Assembly (NCBI RefSeq): GCF_022539315.1
Contig: NC_066320.1
Coordinates: 34,806,977 to 34,870,976, forward strand
Origin: Serinus canaria
Taxonomy: Eukaryota > Chordata > Aves > Passeriformes > Fringillidae
Reading direction: 5' to 3'
Length of the DNA: 64,000 nt
Part shown: positions 23,554-34,572 of the stretch, piece after piece
How positions within the stretch are numbered: the first letter of the stretch is position 1
Layout of the letters: each line of letters starts with the position of its first letter
Position numbers and translations under genes: made by a program
The notes under the pieces: generated by a model
Seen by the model: the letters and a program-made list of their open reading frames with translations, nothing else
What the model was told of the DNA's origin: nothing
Database searches by the model: none

Positions 23554-23865
23554 CGGCGCCGGCGGCACAAATCCCCCAAATTCCCCGAGTGTTGTCGGCA
23601 CCGCAGACCCGCGCCCTTCCCAGTCTTGTCCAATGGCACCGGGAAGCTCAAGATCCACGCTGAAGGCGCAGGTGATGAGGGCAGCTCTGGAGCGTGCAGG
23701 CGGGTGTCAGGGGACAGCTGTGTCCCTGAAATTCCCCCCAGAGGAAGAGGAAGGCCCTGGGTTCCTTTGGGTGATGCTGGGGATGTCACAGCACAGAGCA
23801 GTGCTGAGGCAAGGCAGTACTTTTGTATCTCCCTTTACATGTTCAGTCTTTTCTTTCTCTTTCAG

Positions 23866-23953
23866 AGAACTGTTATCAAGTGATGCGATGAAAGACTACA
23901 ACAGAGCTCGAGTTTATCTGGATGAGAACTATAAATCACAGGAACATTTCACG
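23866..23953 (+). CDS. INPP5A: INPP5A coding exon 4
   Basis: An 88-bp exon that completes the split lysine codon and then encodes ELLSSDAMKDYNRARVYLD followed by ENYKSQEHFT, about residues 74-102. It has a strong T/C-rich acceptor (ctttcag) and the donor acggtaaat, ending in phase 0. By memory the human protein has AMKEYN where this reads AMKDYN, a conservative change. The stretch links the metal-binding QE strand to the SFYFLHE strand of the catalytic domain, encoded by the next exon. That exon would begin with codons for ALGSFYFL; I could not find it in the remaining 40 kb. No frameshift or stop is present, so the gene appears functional as far as seen. Confidence 0.97.
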
Positions 23954-26900
23954 GTAAATTTCTTTACTTCATGAGTGTAGTTTAACTGAAGGTGAATTTC
24001 TTCTGTTTGGGATTTTTGACCCATGTGGGTCTGTGAGCTGTTTCCATCCTGATGATGACTATGTTTTTCCTACTACTGTGTTTTACTGCTAAGAGTGTTT
24101 ATTCTGTGGCATGTGTACCTGCTGATTTGACAGAGGTGCATCTTTGTAAAATGAGCAGAATATCAGTGTGCAGAGCGTCTTTCGTTCAAAACAGTTGTCT
24201 TAGGTCTTTTTTCCTCCAACACTAACTTTGGTGGCTCAGAATCACCTTCCATTTCAGAGCCTGTCAGTGTCTGGCAGTGGGAGGTGGTGCCAGCACGGAG
24301 TGTGGTGAGCTGGTGATGAGCTTGGCAAGGGTTCAGGGCTTGTGTAAGGGATCTCCAGAGCTGGCTCACAGCCTCGCTGGCCTGAGGCATGGTGGCAGCA
24401 GCCAGAGCACAAGTTTGCATTAGCACACGAGTGGTGTTCAGGTACATGTGAAGTGATGTGTGCTGGGCTGCCTTTCCTGCAGAGCAGAAAGGCTTCTGTG
24501 CTTGTTGCCAGGGCTGTGCATTGTGCCAACACATCTGCTGTGTGTCCAAGTGATCACTGCTAGGTTTTACAGGAGAAAACAACCAGTTGGACATCTCCCT
24601 TCTTCCCAGGGCAGAAGCTTCCTTCTCCCCCAGTATGCTGCTCAGAGGCAGTGGTGGCTCAGAGGAGCCTGGCTGGAGACCTGGTGCTGCCCAGCAGCCA
24701 AAGACAGCAGCTGGGACCGTTCAGCCAATTAAAAAAACAGGTGCCCAGCACACACACACAAACCCCAGCTTGGAGGCATATAAGCTCAGGGCATAAGAAC
24801 CTGGAAAGGTTTTTATTTCTTCATTTTTTTAATAACTCTGGCTAGAATCCCAGCTGAGATGAAACTGGAGGAGAGGAATCAGCGGGTTTTTTTCTCTTGA
24901 TCATTGGAGAAGATAAGAACAAGATTATCAGCTTTACTGAGCCTTGGAGGGACAAACCATTAGTGGGTCACTAATGTTGAAACTGTACTCTGCAAAGTGC
25001 TGGTAGGTAAAAGTAGTAGGACAGAGCTGCATGGAGTCACTCACAGGTGTGAGCTGCATCCAGATGATCCCACACACTGGTGGAAGACCCTGTGAGGCTC
25101 CTGCAGCAAGATATCCTGATGTGGGCAGGGGAGCTGCAAGGGGCTCTGCATTTACCTCATCAGCCAGGTGAGCTCCAGAGCTCCCTTCCAGCCAAGACTT
25201 TTCTGTGTTACAGGAAAAAGGGTTAATCATCTGTGATCTTAATTTGGAAAACAGCATAGAAGACTAATGCAATCAGTAACAAAATACAACTTTTTTGTGT
25301 TTAAGAATAGTCACATACCTCATAGTATTGAAGTTATTTAGCATGAGGTACATTGATTGGATTTGATGGCATTCCTGTGGTGGATAAAAAGGCTCTTAGA
25401 GAGTTTGAACAGGAATCCCAGTCAGAGCATGTGCTGTTTGTGTCTCTGTGAAGAATCCTGTATTTTGCAATGTCCCCAGTTCAAGAACTAATGTGGTTTC
25501 TTGTTTCACATACCAGCATTATTTTCTAGGTGCTGTGTTTCTTGCAGTATTCCCCAACCACCCTTGTATTTCTCCCTTTCTTGTCATATATTGCTTTGCA
25601 TTTTTTTCCCTAATCCTTCATTTACTGAAGCTGGGCCTTCTGGGGGGAAAAAAAGTTCTGTCAACATATTGATTCAATAAAGGGGAAAAGAAAAAAAAGA
25701 CAGCTAGTACCAATGTTATTTTCCATGGAAATTGTGTAAGCAAAACCATGTTCTTATTGTTTGGTTAAATTACCCTCTGTTGAAGTGGTGACTGTAAAGA
25801 TACAAAATAGGTTTACAGAAGTGTTTGATGTGTACTCCACATGATAGGCTGTTTGTAACTTTAAGAATCTTTTAGAGATGAATCTGCGTAGTGTGGAAAA
25901 GGCAGAACCCAAAGGAAGAGCAATTATTCAATGATGTTTTGTGTTACTATCCCTGGGAGGAAGTGCTGCGTGCTGGAGGAGTGTTTTATACCTTCAGTGT
26001 TAGACTGTAGTAGTAGTGGCTTGGAGCCAAAGCCCAAAAACCTAGAAAGAGAGGGTGCACTTTCACAATGAGCTCCTTAACCTTCTGACTTCTTAAAGTC
26101 TGAATGCTCCCAGTCTGCGTTCACAGATCCTGGCACTGGTGTCAGGAATCAAAGATTCATAGAAATGGTTTTTCACACTTGATTTGAACTGGCAGATCTC
26201 CAGCTCCTCTGCTCAGCGTGTGTGTGTGTGACTGTGTGAGCAGGGGTTTCACATGTGGTGTGTCCATTTAGGGTAAAGTTTTGGTCTTATCTCCAGTGTG
26301 GTTTGCCTTGTACGATGTCACATGTCTCTGTGTTTCCTTGTTAGTTCTATTTGATTGCAAAGTTCTGTAACTTCTGTGGGCTTTTTTCCATCCCTTCTAA
26401 GGCACAGACTTGGCAGCAGATGGTAGCTTTGTATTATTACCTCTCTGAAATAGAAATGTTTATCATATATTGTGTAATGCTATTTGCTTTAGAAAGGGAG
26501 AAGCCCGAGTAGTTATAGTTTGGCTAACCTTTATCCCTGCTCCTGCTGCTCTCACATCCCCTTTTTTACCAGTTTTGGCATCACTTCCTCTGCAAGGCTT
26601 TCCTCGGCTTGGCTCTGCAGAGCTAAACCACATTTTGCTGCCCACAGCTACTCAGCTTGGCTGTGATAGGAGTGGCAGTAAGATCTGAGACCACACTGTC
26701 AGCAGCCTCTGTCTCCAGCTCACAGCAGCACAGGTGCAAATTCCACATGAGAAATAAGAAACCAGGGTAATAATGAGGTGTCTCTAGTGGAGCCACTTGG
26801 TTTTAAAAACTAATAATCCACATTGTATGAAGGATCAAAATGGATCATTTTGCATCATCCCAGACATAAATCTTAATACCAAGATTTGTCATTTATGGTC

Positions 26901-29900
26901 ACATATACCAAATCTGGTGTACGAGCAGCTGGTTTTAGGTCTGGGGAGTGGGGTAGGTGCTGTGATGAGGGAGACAGCTGTGGTTCAGTGGATTGTGTTT
27001 GTTCTGCTGGGAGTGATGGTAGGGTGAGACTGTGTGGGATTTTCTTGCACTCAAAACTTATTAAACACATGCCCAGAATAAACCCCAGAGCAGCAAGTGC
27101 AAGGCTGGGGAAGGTGTTGGGGCAGCAGGTCCCTGTCCTGGGGAAGGGGTCAGCCCGCAGGGTCAGGCTGGCAGTGGCAGCTTGGGGCAGTGACTCCTGG
27201 CCCAAGGCGTTCATTGGGGCCAGGCCTTGGGGGATGAAGTGGTTCGTGTCACACCTGGAGGAGGCACAGCTCTCTCAGATTTAAAAATGATGAAATGACC
27301 TGAAGATGAATCTCTTGGCAGAGAGCTGCTGCATTAGAGCTGCTGCCTGTCAGCGCTGGGAAGGGGGCAGTGCTGGAGCTCAGAGCTTCCAGCAGTTATG
27401 GATGAGGGTGGTGGGTGACAGCCTCCACAGGGCTGGCAATGCCTTCCCAGAAATTTCAGATTAACTAAACTGGCAGCTGGGCTGCTGTTTCAGTTCTGAC
27501 TGGAAATACCAATAGCAGTCGAGTGTGGATAAACTGGCTCATGTGCTAAATTTCAGACACTCAACTTGGCAAATCTTTGTGAAACACAGCCTCCTGCAAA
27601 TCCCTGTCTGAAAGCATGGTGCTTTCTTTTGTTGTATAAAATGTTATATATGGGGTAGATCTTGATTTCTGTCGAAGAGTGTACAATTAATGAAAAGACA
27701 GATATAAGAAGACTGAAATAGGTAAAAATCTGAGAAGCTGAAAAATTCAGTACATTGTGGTTTTTATTTGTGATTAGAGTGAATGGACTTCACTTGTAGT
27801 AAAACAGCTGTCTGCAGTTCCATTGATTTTACCAAACATCCCATTATTTACATTCTCTGTTAATTTTATTGTACTAGGTATATTTCATGTAAGGGGTAAA
27901 TAATAAATCTTGTCATTTTTCTATATGGAGAATTACTCAAAAATAGTTGGGTGTGTTGAACTTTTGCATGTCGATACTTCTGAACAACCCAAGTTACTGG
28001 TAAATAAGGTGGTTTTTTATGGAATAAGAAAATGTACTGAAGGTAAATATCAGTCAGAAATACACTGATGTTTTCATCAAATCCATAACTATTTTTATAT
28101 GAAAACACATCAGTATAATCAGTGACATTTTTATTGTAATGAGATCAAGTCTGGTTTTGTTTTGTGCCGTGTATGTATTGATTTCTGCAGTACTCAGTTA
28201 AGGTCTCACATTGCTTAGCAAATCCTTGGCTTCCCTTTCATTGTTCAGAGAAGGCAGAGGAAACTCCTGTGTATCTTAAAGCCTTCTTTCCTGGCAAACC
28301 AGACCTCCAAGGGCAAGCTGACCACCAGCTCCTGCCTGGAGTGTTCAGGGAGCATTTTGGGAGCTGTGTGGTTGGCGCAGCCCTTAGCTGATGGGCAGAA
28401 GCATCTGCACAGTGGGGTATTTGCTCTGCTTCCCAGTAGAAGTTTTTTTTAAAAAATCAACAGAGTCTTCCATTGTCTGTGTGCCTGCCCAGGCCCACAA
28501 GTGACCTTGCAATGAACAAATAGAACAAATAGCCACTGGGCTCTACATGTGATGTGCTGAAGTTCCAGCCTCCTCCTCCTGGTAACGGTGCAGTGCACTG
28601 CAATTAGTTCATTGTATAGCAGGGTTACACTGAAATTAAAAAATAAAACAAAACCCATCCTTTCAAAACCAGCGTTTCTGACATTACAGAGATGTGTTTA
28701 AGCAACACCAGAGCCTCAAGCTGCAAGCAGAATTTTATTAATATCAATGGATTGAAGGGAGAGAACTTGCTGCGCTTGCACAGCTCCCCATGTTTGTGAG
28801 ATAATGATGGAAATGAAACTTCCCTGAAATAACCACCTGGGGCGTGGACAAAGTAAGTTATAAGTAAAGAATACAGTGGTAACAGGCATTTTTCTGACAA
28901 GCTTTCTTTCCACACCCCTGCATTTCCATTACTGAGGCAGAAAGGTTTGGGGTGCTGAAGGTGGCAGAGGCAGCAGTCAGTCAATGCCCGTGTTGTCTCC
29001 TGCCATCGCACCCCTCTCCGTGGGCACGGATCCTGGGGGATGAGGGGAGCAGAATCTCCCTCTGGCAGTCCCTGCCGTGTGCACTGGGGCTCGGTGGTGC
29101 CCCTGTCCGAGCCGTGTCCCTGCACCCGTGGGGCACATGGCTATCCCAGGGCAGAAGGGGCTCAGTGGTGGCCCCAGGCCATGCAGCAGCTGGTGCTCCT
29201 CGCTGGGGGTGGCTGGCACCAGACTGTGGCATCACTGAGGATATAAAGCAAGTCCAGGCATTGCCAGGGTGCGCAGGAAGAGGTTGTGCTTTCCTTTTTT
29301 TCCCCTGGGTTGTTTTTAGTTCACACACTCTGTACCAGTATTATTTTTAATGTAAAATGGCTCTTACTCCAGGGTAGATAATGCACTGGTAGCCTGCAGC
29401 AGCATCCAGGGCAGACCTTTGCTCCAGTCACTATCCTTAAGAGCAATAACCTGAGCCAGCATGACGGGGGGCTCCAGTGGGGAGCAGTGGTCCTGAGAAT
29501 ACAGATGGGCAACATGTTATTCAAGTGTGTTATTGTACCTTAAAATTATATCTGCTCGTTACTGAGAGAATAGTAAAGTTAATTTTTGTTAGATTAATGA
29601 TACTTGAGTAATATTTTTGGTTGAGCTGAGTTCAAATAATTGGCCATTAATTGAAAAAGGAAATTGAAATTAATTTATCTTACACATAAATCCTGTCGTA
29701 GTTATTAATGCATCTTAGAAAATATCGTCCTGTTCCCAGAAATGGATGGTGTACACTGATTCTCCTGAGCTTATTAGCTCTGTCAATTTAGAGTTTGGTT
29801 AAGTAAAAAAGATGATTTAGGAAGAGAGCTGTAATTGAATTGAATATTGAGGGAATTCACATGGTGATGAGTTCTCAGCCCCCTTCTTCATTAGCAGTGT

Positions 29901-30028
29901 TACAGGAATGTTGAGGCTTGGCAGAAAGGCAGGATTTCCCCAGGAGATGGAGCTGGAGCTCCAGGCTGCCGTGCCCAGCTGCGGGCGCTGGACACCCTGC
30001 AGGAGCCCCCGGAGCCCTGCACTGCGGC

Positions 30029-30238
30029 TGGGGACACGCTGGGGACGCACTGCCACCAGGCTGGGGGGACACACTGGGGACACACTGCCACCGGGCTGGG
30101 AGGGCACGCTGGGGACACGCTGGGGACACGCTGGGGACACACTGCCACCGGGCTGGGAGGACACGCTGGGGACACACTGGGGACACACTGCCACCGGGCT
30201 GGGAGGGCACACTGGGGACACGCTGGGCACACGCACAG
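30029..30238. repeat. Minisatellite of ggggacacactg-type units
   Basis: Mixed 12- to 15-bp units (acacgctgggg, acacactgggg) are grouped into larger repeats ended by the phrase ccaccgggctgggagg, which occurs four times with small changes. The overlapping open frames on both strands here (29908-30348 +, 29817-30236 -) follow from the repeat. Confidence 0.9.
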
Positions 30239-32555
30239 AGGGTGTCTTCCAGGAGCAGGGTCCTGCCCTGGGGAGGCTGGAGAAGGGGCTCTGCTGCTGC
30301 TGGGATGTCGATCACAGTCTCAGATTTGTCACTGTAGCCAACTGCTGAACAGGAGACTTTAGAGTGTTTTCTTGCTTCTTGCTTACTGTAGTTTTGAAGT
30401 GAATTTTCTTTTACTACTCACATGAACCTGTTTCCATCTTATCCTTTCTTCCTCCCTCTCCTTTCTGTAGAAAGATAATTTGTATACCAGTGTTTATTTT
30501 TATACTGTTATCTGTAAAAATTATGCCAGCCCAGAGAAGTAGGAATGTGTCTGAGTGGGTGGCAGCAGCACTGCTTGGCAAGATGTGATGATCTCTGCAG
30601 AGAGGGTTGGAGACTGGGCTCTTCTGGAAGTGCAGGTGATGCCACAGGAGCCACGAGTGTCATTCAGACTCTCTTCTCAAATTAACTCCTCTGAGGTTCA
30701 TCCAGGGAACAATCTTCTGGGGTAGAGAAAAGTCCAGACTCCCTTCTAAGAGGGAGATATGAGAAACCTGCAAGTGTTCTGTCATCATCAGTCTCCCACA
30801 TTACTCCTGAGCAAATGCTCCCCTCTGTCTCACTGTTGTTTTGTTTTCCCTAAGTGATAGGTTAGTATAAATATTTTTAAATAAATCTTACTCTGCCGGT
30901 CCTTTGGGATTTTTTTGTTGGTACTCAAGCACGTGGAAGCATGTGTAAGGCTAGTGGCAGCATGAGGGTGCCCAGCTGCAGGGCTGTCTGGTAGCGTTGG
31001 GCAAAGCTGGCAGCAGAGCACTGGTTGTGTGCGACTGCTGGCTACTTGGATACTTGTGTGATCTTTACTTTCACCTAGCTCCACTTCCTAGGCAGAATAA
31101 AAGGAATAAAACCGTTTGAACAACATGTTAGTATTCCTTATAAAGGGCCCAAAATGGCAGAAGCAAATCTCCAGCTATGTGCTTGCATGCACAGAAGTGC
31201 TTCTAGTGAGGTATGTGTGGTAGAAAATGGAAATGGAAAAATGAGAATTTTAATCCTGATTGTAGGGAAAATGCAAAGCAGGATGGAGCCTCGTGGTGGC
31301 AGTGCCTGCCAGGTACTGCGTTGGTGGAGACTGGTTCTGCACATGTTCCAGCAGTTCTTACCTCACTGTGTCCATCCTCATCATGTTCATCGTTTTCATT
31401 GTAACTCAGAATCCTTTCCTTTTACAGCTTCATGCTTTTTCAGAGGTTTTAGTGAAATACATGGTTGGGAGCTTCTTGAAATGTGCATGACAAAGTTTGA
31501 CCTCTTCATTAGCTTCTATCTTCTTTTAATTTAACGAAAATGAGTTTGTGAAGAAAGCTGGTGAATGTCAAGTTAATCCTACAGCTTCTGACAAAATCCT
31601 GGAAGAATGGCTGTAGAAGTATTGTCATTCTGTGACATGCACATTTACTTACAACCACCTGAAATGAAACCTCCCACTTAATTTCTTAGGGAACTCAGTT
31701 GTCTGTCAGGTAGTATTTTCCAATCCCGTCTGTGTGGGAAATGGAATTTGAAAGGTGTTGCCACAAGCAAGAACCTTCCTCTGATTTTGAGTTGTCTTTT
31801 TTCCTATGCATTTTTGAAATACACCTCTTAACTCATCAACAGAGTTCTTGGTGGGAGGGCATGACTCATCTTCCACCTGTTTTCTGACACTTTTATATAA
31901 TTGTGAGAGGAGGGGTAATTACAAAACAATAAGGGATTTCACAGATCAGTAGCCTAGTAATACAGCCATGTGTGCATCTCTGTTGCTTACAGATGTGCTG
32001 GTGCTGAGGAAATTGGTGATAAAGCTTCTTTATCCACAAAACTGTTATACTATTTTGTATCAGCTATGGAATTCGTCTATATAATTGAATTTTCTATGGG
32101 CTGTGGATTTTATATTCATCCTGCAGCTGCGCATCAGACTACACGGTTAGGGAAAAAATTATTTGTAAAGAATAATTACAACCTGTTTTTGTAGGAATAC
32201 ATCTATCTAAAACACAGCTGCAATACTTGAAATTAACTTGTAGACTATAGTCTCTGAACACAAGAAGAAATCAAGTATTTTAAGCTTTTAAAGGTAATAA
32301 AAAAAAAGACTTTTCTAATTGCTGCTGCAGAGGTGAAGGTAAAGCAAAACCTAGCTCTCTTTTCCGGCTCACCTTTCCGCTGTGGCTGGCGGTCCTTGGC
32401 CGGCGCTCGCCGCACACGGGCAGCCCCGACCCTGGAGTCCCCGCCACCGTGTCCCCGCTACGGGGCTGGGGGAGCTGTGCGGAGCTGGGCTGGGAGCGCC
32501 CGGCCGAGGAGGAGCAGCTGCCGGAGAGCGGCTGAGGGCAGAGAGGCGGCCGCGG

Positions 32556-33212
32556 CCGCTGTCCCCCTCCGGCGGGCCGCTGTCCCCCTCCGGCGGGCCG
32601 CTGTCCCCGCTCCGGCGGGGCCGCTGTCCCCGCTCCGGCGGGCCGCTGTCCCCGCTCCGGAGGGGCCGCTGTCCCCGCTCCGGCGGGCCCTGTCCCCGCT
32701 CCGGCGGGCCCTATGCCCGCTCCGGCGGGCCGCTGTCCCCCTCCGGCGGGCCCTGTCCCCGCTCCGGCGGGCCGCTGTCCCCGCTCCGGCGGGCCGCTGT
32801 CCCCCTCCGGCGGGCCCTGTCCCCCTCCGGCGGGCCGCTGTCCCCGCTCCGGCGGGCCCTGTCCCCGCTCCGGAGGGGCCGCTGTCCCCGCTCCGGAGGG
32901 GCCGCTGTCCCCGCTCCGGCGGGCCCTGTCCCCGCTCCGGCGGGCCCTATGCCCGCTCCGGCGGGCCGCTGTCCCCCTCCGGCGGGCCCTATCCCCGCTC
33001 CGGCGGGCCCTGTTCCCGCTCCGGAGGGGCCGCTGTCCCCGCTCGGGCGGGCCCTGTCCCCGCTCCGGCGGGCCGCTGTCCCCTCCGGCGGGCCCTGTCC
33101 CGCTCCGGCGGGCCCTATGCCCGCTCCGGCGGGCCGCTGTCCCCGCTCCGGAGGGCCGCTGTCCCCGCTCCGGCGGGCCCTGTCCCCGCTCCGGAGGGGC
33201 CGCTGTCCCCGC
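32556..33212. repeat. Large GC-rich minisatellite, ~19-22-bp unit
   Basis: About 30 copies of a unit like cgctgtccccgctccggcgg, with variants that drop the gc of ccgct, use ggagggg for ggcggg, or shorten cgctgt to ctgt or ctatg. Almost every unit holds CpG sites, and the minus strand has repeated GGGG and GGG runs. Because stop codons need A or T, long frames stay open on both strands (up to 330 codons at 32280-33272 on the minus strand), giving Pro/Arg/Gly/Ser-rich peptides with no domain. I do not annotate any as genes. Confidence 0.95.
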
Positions 33213-34204
33213 CTGCCTTCGGCTGCTGGAGGGGGCCCGCGGGCCGGCAGGGTGCCACAGGCAGAACGGCACCGGGGATGTTTCGGGACGGACAGTGTTA
33301 GGGGTTTTGTCCTGTGTGTTTTGTTTGCTGTGTGTTGCGGTAGGAGCAGCAGAAAGCGCTGAGTGCTGGGGCCGTTCCTCGCCCCGGGCTGCCGGCAGCG
33401 GGTCACCTGTGGCACTGCCGCGGGGCGAGCTGCTCTCGTTTCAGTGCAGGAGCAGGTGGCATTTTTGTTTGCTTCTGCCTTGTTGCATATTTAATTACTG
33501 CATGTTTTTAAAGTAATTTGACCAAAGATTTATGGAAAGAGTTGGCTCAGCGCATACCTCAAACAGTAAATCTTCTCAATCATCTGCCATTTGTTTGACA
33601 ACTCTCCTTTTGACAGTGCAGTGATATTGCCGACATATTTCCAAGGCTTTGATTTGGAGTCCATGGCAGCTTAAGACTTGTTGCCTGCCTTTTGCATGAA
33701 AGTTCTCCATTTTTACTTAGCTTTTCCCCTTTTGTTATAGTACATAGTACTTGAAGAACATAAAACTTAAGGAAGTGCATGTCTCTTGAAGAATAATTCA
33801 GTTTGATAAATTTGTTCTATTCAAACAGTAAAGAATATTGAGGCAAAGCATGACTAGTAGAGATTCTCACATATTGTGAATGGAATGAAAGTTTCGTTTT
33901 CTTGCCTATTTTTTTAATACAGTTTCTTTGCAGTCCAAGAACACAGCAAATCTTCAGGAGGTGAAAGGGAGGAAATTTCTCCCAGGGGAGCTGGGAGCAG
34001 GCTTTGCAGGGTTAAAGGCTGCCTTGGTACAGGCACAAGGCTCACGGCTTTGATCGTGGCGTCCATCCCCTCCCCGAGCACAGGAGCTGACACTGCTGTG
34101 CCCTGTGTGTCTCTGCCTGTCCCCAGGACCCTGCTATGTGGCGCTGGGTGCAGCGGAGCAGCACCAGCCCAGAGATGCCGGCACTGCCCCGCTGTGTGCG
34201 GGCC

Positions 34205-34572
34205 GGGCCCGGGCCTCAGTGCAGGGCCTGGCTCAGTGTGTGCCCGGTGCTCAGTGTGTGCCCGGAGCTCAGTGTGGGCCCGGCCCCGTGCTCAGTGCGT
34301 GCCCGGAGCTCAGTGCAGGGCCCGGCGCGGGGCTCAATGCGTGCCCAGTGCTCAGTGTGTGCCCGGAGCTCAGTGCAGGGCCCGGCCCGGGGCTCAATGC
34401 GTGCCCAGTGCTCAGTGTGTGCCCGGAGCTCAGTGCGTGCCCGGAGCTCAGTGTGGGCCCGGCCCCGTGCTCAGTGCATGCCCGGAGCTCAGTGCAGGGC
34501 CCGGCGCGGGGCTCAATGCGTGCCCGGTGCTCAGTGTGGGCCCGGTGCTCAGAGTGTGCCCGGTGCTCAGTG
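34205..34572. repeat. Minisatellite with mixed 18- and ~24-bp units
   Basis: Base units gtgcccggagctcagtgt and gtgcccggtgctcagtgt (18 bp) are interspersed with a longer unit, agggcccggcgcggggctca plus atgc. Combinations of the two recur, giving a higher-order pattern. The 18- and 24-bp lengths preserve reading frame, which explains the 158-182-codon open frames here. Confidence 0.92.

Larger units (their letters stand above)
23275..23625. promoter_or_regulatory. Intragenic CpG island in INPP5A intron 3
   Basis: Very dense CpG, including gcggccgcgcgcg at 23418-23430, gcggcggcgggcgc, and tandem GC-rich repeats, immediately downstream of exon 3. Such islands are commonly promoters or unmethylated regulatory sites. 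Here it could drive a shorter INPP5A transcript, a non-coding RNA, or act as a boundary. No start codon with coding support is seen. Confidence 0.65.
23266..23865 (+). other. INPP5A: INPP5A intron 3 (600 bp)
   Basis: A short intron with donor gtaagt and acceptor ctttcag, preceded by a T/C-rich tract. Most of it is a CpG island carrying small tandem repeats and a CTCF-like core. It is about 14 times shorter than intron 2 and more than 60 times shorter than intron 4. An open + frame (23377-23883) covers much of the intron and runs into exon 4 in a different frame; I take this as a GC effect. Confidence 0.93.

Noticed and set aside
23377..23883. A 168-codon frame through the CpG island and into exon 4.
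   Set aside because: It enters exon 4 in the wrong frame and crosses tandem repeats. The spliced INPP5A reading explains the locus.
31490..31534. The peptide ISFYLLLI, which recalls the SFYFL of the next INPP5A exon.
   Set aside because: No acceptor precedes it in the right phase, the flanking residues do not match, and a stop follows at once.
32280..33415. Long open frames on both strands (up to 330 codons) over the GC-rich minisatellite.
   Set aside because: Every frame is open because the unit lacks A/T-containing stops. The peptides are simple Pro/Arg/Gly/Ser repeats with no domain or splice support.
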